Below, piece after piece: positions 56,801 to 64,000 of a DNA stretch of 64,000 bases. The notes beneath the pieces are model-generated. The model saw only the letters and a list, made by a program, of their open reading frames with translations. It did no database searches and was not told the DNA's origin. A program made the translations under genes and the position numbers. How positions within the stretch are numbered: position 1 is the first letter of the stretch; every line of letters begins with the position of its first letter. The DNA comes from Eurosta solidaginis (lineage: Eukaryota; Arthropoda; Insecta; Diptera; Tephritidae). The stretch spans positions 306,020,998 to 306,084,997 of the forward strand of contig NC_090319.1 in the NCBI RefSeq assembly GCF_040869045.1. Reading direction: 5' to 3'.

Positions 56801-57412
56801 ACCCGTATCGTACAAACACATTCTATAGTCACCCCTGGTCCACCTTTATGGCGATATCTCGAAAAGGCGCCCACCTATAGAACTATGGCCCACTCCCTTT
56901 TAAAATACTCTTTAACAGCTTTCATTTAATACCCATGTCATACCAACACATTCCAGGGTTACCCTAGGTTCATTTTCCTACATGGGGATTTTCCCTTATT
57001 TTGTCTCTAAAGCGCTCAGTTGAGTATGTAATGTTCGGTTACACCCGAACTTAGCCTTCCTTACTTGTTCAAAACTATTTTGGATACCTCATTTTATTAT
57101 GACTTTTTGGACTTATTTCAACGTACCTACCTGTTGAAGTTGATTTACTTGTTGGTACGCCAAGACCACTGCTACCGGGCTTAGGATTACTTGAACTTAC
57201 GGTGATTCTGGTAGGTTTCAGATTAATTTTGGAGGATGAGGATAAACGGGAATTTGTCTTCATTGAAGATGAACGAGTGGTATCACAAGAACCATTTACA
57301 ACCATCGGTGACACTACTAATACCTTATTTGTTTGGGGTATAAGATCACGTTGATGTTCCTCCTTATCTCTAAGTTTCAAAGCATGCAAATTCAATTCTT
57401 CATCGCGTAATT
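53818..57412 (-). CDS. spas: Spastin, microtubule-severing AAA ATPase (3' four exons)
   Basis: Minus exons 57412-57131, 55190-55021, 54925-54652 and 54563-53818 join in frame, with AG/GT signals at every internal junction. The first shown exon is an Ser/Thr/Lys-rich linker ([19 protein letters not shown] ... STST). The next gives [20 protein letters not shown] and TPPAVRRQF, the third [20 protein letters not shown] and [10 protein letters not shown]. The last exon is the AAA module: Walker A GPPGNGKT, Walker [13 protein letters not shown], sensor AATN, arginine finger AALRRFTKR, and a Vps4-type C-terminus ending [11 protein letters not shown]. Spastin hexamers sever microtubules, acting in axons, synapses and on membranes. 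The MIT domain and N-terminus must be encoded upstream of 57412, past the window edge or in unrecognised exons. Confidence 0.93.
55441..57068. repeat. GTTCGG repeat copy in a spastin intron
   Basis: TATACTCAGCTGAGCAGAGC at left; CACGCCCACTTTTTCGATAT and ATGGGCGTGGCACCGCCCAT inside; ATGTTCGGTTACACCCGAAC at right near 57032-57051. About 1.63 kb, opposite direction to the copy at 35471-42852; gives the intact length of the family. Confidence 0.7.
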
Positions 57413-57545
57413 CTGTACGAATATTTGTACACATAAATGAAAACGAAAAATTATAATGAATAAAAATAAAATTTACATCATCTAATATACTCTCGGGTGA
57501 GCGCTCCGAATACGGAGTACAAAAATAGTCATAAAGAGCACCTAA
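57413..57545 (-). other. Spastin intron sequence
   Basis: Starts with the acceptor CAG (57413-57415 on minus). The intron continues upstream through the TEs to the window edge. Confidence 0.4.
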
Positions 57546-57549
57546 ATAT

Positions 57550-58061
57550 TGTGACGAATACTAAGCAGTCATTTGTATCTACATAAACAAATCAATCGTT
57601 ATGTCTACACATATGTACATACAGCAGCGGAGAGATACTCACAAAAGTATACAATCCTCAGCAAAGTAGTTCTCACACATAGACATGCATATATCTGAGA
57701 TGCTCACAAAAGTATGCAATCATCGGTGGAGGTGTCACTCACATATACACGCGCATTTGAGAAGCTATAAACGTGCATCTGTAGTTTATAGCTGGTAAAC
57801 AAGTAGTAAATTCTAGAAGAAGAAACGCCTAGAAGTATGCGAACGAGGAAACCGAAGAGTATAAAAGCAGCACCAGCTGAAGCATGAGCAATCAGTTTGA
57901 TTTAAGCACGCTATTGGTTGCGAAGTATAAGTGTTATTGTGAAGTACGCTAATAAAGACCATTTTGCATTATTGAATATTGGAATTATTTTTTCAACAGT
58001 TTAGCGTTACGAACGTTAGTAGAAGGTTGCAAATAAGCGAAATTGCACTAAATTCGTTACA
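57550..58061 (+). mobile_element. Solo LTR (512 bp) with 4-bp TSD in a spastin intron
   Basis: TGTGACGAATACTAAGCAGT start; promoter-like AGTATAAAAGCAGCACC near 57858; AATAAAGACCATTTTGC near 57951; end CTAAATTCGTTACA. TSD ATAT at 57546-57549 and 58062-58065. Points antisense to spastin. Confidence 0.88.
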
Positions 58062-58199
58062 ATATGTATTGTACATTGTAAAAATAAATTCCAAAGACTC
58101 CGTTATTGTTTAGCTTTTGATGATTTTTGTAGTCATTTTATATTAAGGTGAAAAAAGAATTCGCTTTAAGACTCCGGATACGCTCATTTAAAGCGTCCT

Positions 58200-58331
58200 A
58201 AAGGAACGTTTAAATAGTTAAGCGCCAATTAACCGCCGTGATTTTTCTAAGCGGGGTGTACTTCCGCCATGAAAAGCTTCTCAGTGAAAACTTATCTGCC
58301 TTGCAGATGCCGTTCGGAGTAGGCGTAAAAG
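58200..58331 (+). repeat. Repeat R, left part of a split copy
   Basis: TAACCGCCGTGATTTTTCTA, CCATGAAAAGCTTCTCAGTG, TGCCTTGCAGATGCCGTTCG, AGTAGGCGTAAAA. It resumes at 63105-63150 (CTGCCAATTTGTAGGAAAAG, GAGGAGCTCGGC), so about 4.77 kb lie between. Confidence 0.65.
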
Positions 58332-58459
58332 TGTGCAGTGTAATAACGTCCGCGGGCGTTATTTCCTTTTCTCGATTGACCTTATTTTCCTTTTGACAGT
58401 TAAAAATGCCTGTAACAAAACTAACACACTGCGAAATGTCGAGCGGATATAGTGGAGTT

Positions 58460-59622
58460 TTATCAGACTATCAATGCTTAGCATTACGGGAGCCCTGAAA
58501 ACAACCCCGACAGCTGCACTGTATGCCATTCTGCACATTCCACCTGTAGACGTGGTAGCAAAGAACATAGCGTTAACAACTGCAACCAGGCTCGGTGACG
58601 GTACAGACTACCTGATTCCCTATCTTCGCTTCGAGGGTGATCTTAAAGCCACAATAGAGGTGAACGTTTTGGCGCAAGGGTGCTCAAATGGCGGACAAGG
58701 CGATACATGTGTACACAGATGGTTCCAAAGTAGTGAAAGGAGTATAGTCTGCGGTATACTGTGCTGATCCGGAAATAAACAGATCCTACAGGCTGCCGGA
58801 TTACTGCAGCGTTTTCCAAGCGGAAATAGTAGCCGTAACCAAATCAGTAGAAACCCTGGAAGGAAATAGCCCAAGTTGCAATCGTGTTAACTTTTATATT
58901 AACAGTCAAGCAGCAATTAAGGCAATAATCTCGCATAGCACAACATATTAATGCGTGTTAGACTATAAGCAGTCCCTGGAGAGAATCGGGACATGGAGAA
59001 GCATACATCTATATTGGGTCCCAGGGAATGAAAAAGCGGATTAACTAGCTAAAAAGGGCGCATCCCTTGAAGCTTGCTCCGTAGACGTTCCAATTAGACT
59101 GGGCGAGATTAAGCGAAGGCGAGAGGTGCACATGATCGGCCAAGCGGGAAAGACGTGGGTTCAAGCGCGGGGCTGTAAAGTGTCGAAGATTATGTGTAGG
59201 TCTTACAACCTTAGACTAAGTTGCTTCTATCATTAAAAAGGGAGGACTGTAGACTCATGGCGGGTATTCTGACTGGACACTGCCTTCTGGCGTCACATGC
59301 CTTTAAATTAAGCTTGGTCAGAGATAGCAGATGTACGAAGTGCGGGTTGGAGGAGGAAACGATTGACCACGTTCTGCGCTTGCCAGGCTAAGACTCCAGC
59401 TATTAGGAGTGATACAGCTGTCAGATCTAGAAGCAGCAAGTGGCTTAAGTCCTAGGAAGCTTCTAGTATTTGCCAAGAGGACGGAGTTATTTTATAACAT
59501 AGGTACTGGTTTTTGATATGGGTTTTCAGTTCGATCGTTAAAACAAACTTCTGGTAACACTACGGACTTATTCAGTCTATGTGAGGTCCTCATGGACGGG
59601 CCAGTTCAACCTAACCTAACCT
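58460..59622 (+). pseudogene. LOA-like LINE 3' remnant (RT end and RNase H)
   Basis: MLSITGALKTTPTAALYAIL and PPVDVVAKNIALTTATRL give the RT C-terminal part. RNase H follows across frames: VYTDGSKV at about 58710, YRLPDYCSVFQAEIVAV at 58783, NFYINSQAAIKAI at 58890, YWVPGNEKAD at 59017. The 3' end is TTCAACCTAACCTAACCT (59606-59622). Many stops and shifts; older than the copy at 599-2407. Confidence 0.7.
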
Positions 59623-60654
59623 CGTGGATTTTTATTTAACATTGCACTAAGCAAATAATGGTCAAAAAGCCTATTTCTACTGCTGTAAGCCATATAATTG
59701 ACCGGCTATCATTTAATAAAAAACACGCCTTTAAATATTTAGTTTTAGTATCTACAATCCACTTAGATATTTGATGTTGATAGCACCGTAGCACAGAGGT
59801 TCGTGTCTCCGCTATTATGCAGAACACGTTTCGTCGCTAGTTATTTAACCACTGCCGTGAGTCTTCAATAATTGCTGCTAGATGGGGGTCTAATAGCGTT
59901 TTCTTTCTGAAATAAATTGTTGCCTAAGTAAATGGTAAAGCCTTCATTGAGTTACTCCTACCCCAGAAAATGTTCAACATTTATAGTGCATACAACGAAT
60001 ATTTCAACTCACCATATTCACTCATATTAACAGAGTATATGTGGAACTTAAGAGCGAATTGAGAGTTACACAGAGTTGCATTGCCACACCGCCATTTTAT
60101 ACAGGCTAAAAGTGTAACGCTTTTGGGTTGCGACCAGGTAACAATTTTCACAAAAGAACGAAATACCCCGTAAAAGCGTTGCCTGTTTAGCCAGAAAAGA
60201 AAACGCTATAACTCTCCTTTCTGCGCCTAGCCTAGAGAGTTACAATCAAGCATACATACAAGAAGCTATTATAAGAGTGTTAAAAAAGCGCCGCAGGGGA
60301 AAATTTTAGATAAAAATTGCCTGATTTTTATTCTAAATTTTCATGTTGTTGTACCGTAGTAATTTTAACCACAAATTACTTATAAATTGTTTATGACAAT
60401 TGAACTCGTTGCGAAACCCTCAGATAACATTTATGCCAAATTTCAGAGATCAAACCTCTTAGGTTTCCGAATAAAATGAAATGGTCCCTTAATGTATAGC
60501 CAACCCTTCCATTTTACTTTATTTTGTTTTTTATTTTATTTTAAATTTATTTTTTTGTTTTTTTTTTTATTATTCTACTTTTGTTATATTTTAATATTTT
60601 TTATTTTGTAGTATTGTAATTTATTATCTGTTTCCATTATATTCCAATGTGAGC
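59623..60654. other. No gene recognised; interior of the decayed hAT element
   Basis: AT-rich; no motif could be assigned. Confidence 0.3.
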
Positions 60655-60745
60655 ATGGAGGGATGTCCTGAAGGTATAAATCGTTCCCCAGATGGTCGGG
60701 CTAGCACCTCAATGGTGTTGTGTTACCGGTACCGGGACTAAACAA
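60655..60745 (+). mobile_element. SINE-like body fragment
   Basis: GGAGGGATGTCCTGAAGGTA, TAAATCGTTCCCCAGATGGT, CGGGCTAGCACCTCAATGGT, GTTACCGG; ends and tail are missing. Confidence 0.6.
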
Positions 60746-62015
60746 TTTACGGGCCCCCTATAAAAAATCCACTACATAATACATTCGATTAACTTGAGTT
60801 AATGACGTCTCATTCATGAATCATTCAGACCAATTCTAAATATTCTCGCGGAATTTTGTTCTCACGGATTTTTTTATTCCCGCGGAAAAATTCCTCCAAT
60901 TCTGTTCTCCTAGGGAGAACAATAATTGGGGAATAGGAATTTCGAATTTTCGAAGTCAGCTGTTTTGTCACTTGAAATTTCGTTGCGAATTTCTTATTTT
61001 GTTTAAAAAATTGAAAAGTTTAATTATTGTTGGGAATTTGTTTGAAATAAGGTATTAACAATGTACATTATTGCATTTCATGTGGTATTCACTGGAATAA
61101 GTAATGAATTGGTGCCACAGCAACATCAACAGAGGAGCATAAGAAGAAGACGGACGGGATAACACAAATCCGCCGGAGTTGCATGCATTCATTCTACAAA
61201 GCAATTTTCTGGCGGCCAAGTCGAGTTGAATTAGTCCTTCATATGCCAAAGTCTATTTAAGCCTTCTTTAAAAATCTTTGCGCAATTTCTGGATGGCTGC
61301 ATCAAATATTCGAAGAGCTCTTCCGTTGCTTATGATATACTTTTCGACTTAAAATAATAAATATTGTGGTTGTTGTTGTTGTTGCATCAACAGTGAGAAT
61401 ATTGTGGTAGAATGTAAATACACATTTTAGCACAAATTTGTACAAATAAGTGTTTTTTCTTAAAAGAACCAATTTCCTTTAACTATTTTGATGCATTCCC
61501 TTTATTTAACTCGTGAAAAAACTCCTATGAAATGGCAGATAAATCTCCCTCACATTCATAATACCTACTTTTCTCCCATAACCGGTTTCCGCTTTTTCGA
61601 ACATTGTTCAGAATAGGAGGAAAGGGAGAAGTGAAAAAACTCACAAGGAATTTTTATTTAGAATACGAGGAGTGGGAGAAGGGAAAAAACTCGCACGGAA
61701 TTTTCGTTTAGAATTGGGCTGATTATAGATGGATTACATCAAACAAATTTTTTCCCACATCAACTAAATGATTTTTGGACTAAGAGCTGACAATAAAATT
61801 AACACAGAATATTTACTATTTATACTATTTTATTGTAACGTAGAAATAAAATTCTCTTTTAACAGCCACATATTGTTTCAAATTTGTTATTATTGTTTTC
61901 TAGTTATTTGGTAACATTTTAATACCTTTCTGATAAATTTAATGATGATTATAAATTTTAATTATTCAATATAGAAAGTTCGGATATCAAAGAGTAGATT
62001 TACTTGCTTTTTTCG
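60746..62015. other. Unassigned sequence with repeated GGAATTTT motifs
   Basis: Motifs such as CTCGCGGAATTTTGTTCTCA (60843) and CTCGCACGGAATTTTCGTTT (61689) face each other across about 870 bp and may be the ends of another old element. A 28-bp GTT-rich insertion lies at 61370. Confidence 0.35.
61370..61397 (-). mobile_element. 28-bp CAA-tailed insertion with 10-bp TSD
   Basis: (T)TGTTGTTGTTGTTGCATCAACAGTGAG lies between AATATTGTGG at 61360-61369 and 61398-61407. It looks like an extremely 5'-truncated retrotransposition event that left little but the tail. Confidence 0.5.
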
Positions 62016-62700
62016 CTACAAAATTTTTATAATAATATCAAAATTTAACTGTCTTGCCAAAACGGATTCAACACAAAGCGTGGCAAGTCCTGAAACTCGC
62101 TCTTGAGATGAACACGATCTATGAAAGTTTTTGATTCTTGAAAGGACACTGAAGGAACATTCTGCATTAGCTAGGTATAGTGCAAAAATACGTAAAGCAA
62201 CACAAATGTTGGGGAAAAGCGTATACAGATTTTGATCATATGTAGATGGCATTTAGCAATTCCAATGGTGACAGACCTTTATCAAAATTTGCTTCGTAAA
62301 TGTGTTTCAAGTGAATTATTTCACATTCTAAACTTTGAGAAATGTCCGACTTGTATTTTTCGACAAATTTTGTTGCGCTTGCCCGAACCGTAGTTTCATC
62401 CATGTCTTCAAATTGCCACAAAAAGGAAAACGTCTAGCTCAAATTTCTCATAGCTGGAAATTGTCCAGTCGTGCCAGTGATTACCGAATCAACGATCATC
62501 AGGAATGTATTGTTTTTAAAATCAGACTCTGAATCATCCGTAATCATCTCATTTACATTATCTTCAGAACGTCTTTTGGGTTTTCTCTTTCGAACGTCCG
62601 GAAACTTTGGCGAGATATTCAATTGAATAGCAACTGTTTTGCATTCGTTTAAAATTGTTTCCCATTGGTTCCTGATCAACTTCAAATCAGCTAATAAGGC
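62016..62700 (-). pseudogene. hAT transposase C-terminal remnant (ZMYM-type)
   Basis: Minus frames in order: LIRNQWETILNECKTVAIQL ... FKNNTFLMIVDSVITG (62685-62434); FEDMDETTVRASATKFVEKY ... LSPLELLNAIYI (62421-62236); YTLFPNICVALRIFALYLAN, AECSFSVLSRIKNF, QERVSGLATLCVES (62252-62016). The last is the hAT C-terminal dimerisation domain (ALRIFLT.P...ASAERSFS.LK.IK...RS.M.QERLS.LA.LSIE). Frameshifts separate the parts and the DDE catalytic and zinc-finger parts are gone. Confidence 0.75.
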
Positions 62701-62757
62701 ATCTAGATGTCGGACCTCAACATCTATGGTGGCGTCTCTAGCAGACCTCTCGTCGTG

Positions 62758-62820
62758 CCTGGTTACCGGAGCGTACCAAAGCCTTCGGGGAGTAACCTTA
62801 TCGCTACAACAACAACAACA
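62758..62820 (+). mobile_element. Short SINE-like copy with internal deletion
   Basis: CTGGTTACCGGAGCGTACC is joined directly to AAAGCCTTCGGGGAGTAACC and TTATCGCTACAACAACAACA; the roughly 30 bases between are lost and the 5' part is absent. Confidence 0.7.
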
Positions 62821-63104
62821 GGGAAGTAGGCGTTATTTCCTTTAAAAAAGCGATAACGCTCGCGGGCTTTATCTCCCTTTAGAAAAAAAATTAAGGCCGC
62901 GGCCGGTATTTCCTTTTGTAGGTGGGTGTTATTTCCCTTTTGGAAAAGAAATAACACACGCGGGCGTTATTACTAATTTTAAGGAATCGTTATGCGGGTG
63001 TTTAACGCCAATGGGCGTTTTTGACTTTTTCTGATGGGCGTAAATAACGCCCATTTGAGAAATAAATAAAGCGCGCGGGCGTTATTGCATTACACCGCGT
63101 AACA

Positions 63105-63150
63105 CCTGCCAATTTGTAGGAAAAGAGGAGCTCGGCTTGAAATATCTTCG
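63105..63150 (+). repeat. Repeat R, right part of the split copy
   Basis: CTGCCAATTTGTAGGAAAAG then GAGGAGCTCGGCTTGAAAT; continues the R sequence left at 58331. Confidence 0.6.
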
Positions 63151-63152
63151 GT

Positions 63153-63174
63153 TATGTATGTATGTATGTATGTA
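63153..63174 (+). repeat. (TATG)n microsatellite
   Basis: About five tandem TATG units, followed by TATTTATTTG resembling the Jockey-type 3' end seen at 17360 and 30875. Confidence 0.75.
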
Positions 63175-63209
63175 TTTATTTGAAAATTTGTTCCTAGCAC
63201 AACAATGTA

Positions 63210-64000
63210 TTGTTGTGTAATCCAGGGTGTTATGCGGACCGTGCCTATTGGACGATTTGCAGCCAGGGGATAAATTCGGCTGTATTCGAACGGAGCCCTC
63301 CCGATACCGGGCCATCTCGGGAAGTATTAATGGCCTTACCACAGTAAGGGGCGCTGCTGTGGCGGACGGTTCTTTCCCCGTATATAATACTGGACCGCTG
63401 AGCCCGCCTTGTCGGGCAGGTGGTCGTACGACCAAGATGAACGACTCATTACCTGATTGTAATGAGGACGGTGTAAAGAGGAGAACTGAGTCGCAATCCA
63501 AGGACGACAAATACGAATTAAGCGATGCGTCGGACTCGGGGCGCGAGAGTAGTGCTGATTCAATGAACTCCGTGTTGGAGAAGCACACAAATGAAAACGG
63601 AGTAGAAGAGTGGAGAAGGGTACGGAGCAGAGGAAGTAAAAGAGCTCTCTCGCAGTACCGTGCAGCACTAAGAATTGTACAACGCTTGGGAGCAGTGGTC
63701 GACCCAATAGAAGAGGAGATCGAGGCGCTTGGAATGGGCGCATGAAGCGGTAGAAGTAGGTCGAAGGCAGTTCAAAAGGTTTGCTGCGAGAAACCCTCGG
63801 TTCTGCAACCGGTACGAGGAGGAAGAAGCGTCGAATGGCAGAATGAAGAGGCAACGTTCGGCGGAAGGCGACAAGTCTGCTTTCAAGAGGCAGAAAGGAC
63901 CCAGTCCTAGAGCAGCGAGGCAGGGCAGTCGCATAGACAAGACAAGTAGGCCCAAACCTGTAAGACAGATGGGCTCCAATAGCGAGGTAGAAACTACCTA
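63210..64000 (+). mobile_element. 5' end of a LOA-like LINE running off the window
   Basis: About 225 bases of leader precede the first ORF (63437). The leader is GC-richer than its surroundings. The exact 5' boundary is uncertain; the element continues past 64000. Confidence 0.6.
63437..64000 (+). pseudogene. LOA-like ORF1 (gag-like), partial, one frameshift
   Basis: ATG 63437 gives MNDSLPDCNEDGVKRRTESQ, an acidic Ser-rich stretch, then VEEWRRVRSRGSKRALSQYR and LGAVVDPIEEEIEALG; this frame stops at 63743-63745. From about 63731 the next frame continues WAHEAVEVGRRQFKRFAARN, RMKRQRSAEGDKSAFKRQKG, a basic segment open to the window end. ORF1 of such LINEs is an RNA-binding gag-like protein; the zinc knuckles expected further on are outside the window. 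Confidence 0.65.

Larger units (their letters stand above)
58336..63097 (-). mobile_element. Decayed hAT-type transposon, about 4.8 kb, inserted in repeat R
   Basis: Left end CAGTGTAATAACGTCCGCGG; right end (complement) CGGTGTAATGCAATAACGCC. GCGGGCGTTATT-type motifs recur near both ends (58351-58367; five or so between 62830 and 63085), as subterminal transposase sites do in hAT elements. A hAT transposase remnant lies at 62016-62700. The 8-bp flanks do not match, so the boundary is inferred from repeat R. LOA-like and SINE-like pieces are nested inside. Confidence 0.5.

Noticed and set aside
57075..57130. Spastin ORF continuing as [17 protein letters not shown]
   Set aside because: A GT donor after the codons for STST (57131/57130) joins in phase to ASGRKLTV; the extension is intron.
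63336..63979. Minus-strand ORFs of 100-172 residues near the window end
   Set aside because: They lie opposite the LOA-like ORF1, which has recognisable gag-like composition; the minus frames show no domain.
1..64000. CRISPR arrays, operons, tRNA or rRNA genes
   Set aside because: The direct repeats found are TE copies or TSDs without regular spacing, gene structure is eukaryotic with introns, and no cloverleaf or rRNA signature was recognised by eye.

Overview
This is a repeat-rich stretch of an insect nuclear genome, most likely a true fruit fly (Tephritidae) or a close acalyptrate dipteran. Two host genes are visible. One is a complete Rox8/TIA-1-type RNA-binding protein gene on the plus strand (coding exons between 11959 and 14888). 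The other is the 3' part of the spastin gene on the minus strand (coding exons between 53818 and 57412), whose upstream exons (MIT domain and N-terminus) lie beyond the window. Both proteins have the fly-type sequence and the exon phases join cleanly. The species is inferred from the repeat families and cannot be proven here.

Nearly everything else is transposable element (TE). 1-11 kb: an RTE-like remnant, a TSD-bounded LOA-like LINE fragment, a Jockey-like fragment and a dense cluster of a short (about 420 bp) CAA-tailed SINE-like repeat. 12-16.5 kb: Rox8, with a MITE and a SINE-like copy in its third intron and a long AT-rich 3' region. 16.5-29 kb: a hAT-type MITE, then a Jockey-like element (minus strand) split by a full-length LINE whose product starts with a 2A-like peptide and two PHD-like zinc fingers, then a group of long-TIR palindromic elements with 8-bp TSDs. 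29.3-43.2 kb: a multilevel nest. A small hAT-type element (29289-42917) holds a Harbinger element, a CCCAGC-TIR element that itself holds a Jockey, and a 'GTTCGG' repeat that holds a gypsy-type LTR retrotransposon, which in turn holds a truncated copy of the 2A LINE. 43-53 kb: MITEs, fold-back elements and two solo LTRs. 53.8-57.4 kb: spastin, with a GTTCGG repeat in an intron. 57.5-64 kb: a solo LTR, a decayed hAT of about 4.8 kb with a ZMYM-type transposase remnant, LOA fragments, and the 5' end of a further LOA-like element running off the window.

The most interesting pattern is that the 2A LINE, the short SINE-like repeat and a third repeat all end in GCTACAACAACAAC, and the best-preserved LINE and SINE-like insertions carry 12-bp target-site duplications. 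This looks like a LINE with non-autonomous partners using a shared 3' tail. The LINE insertion at 17729-22587 consists of a full-length copy followed by a truncated copy inside one TSD pair, as template jumping would produce.

No CRISPR array, operon, rRNA or tRNA gene was recognised. All TE coding regions except the RT/RNase H/integrase frame of the gypsy element contain visible frameshifts, stops or truncations.
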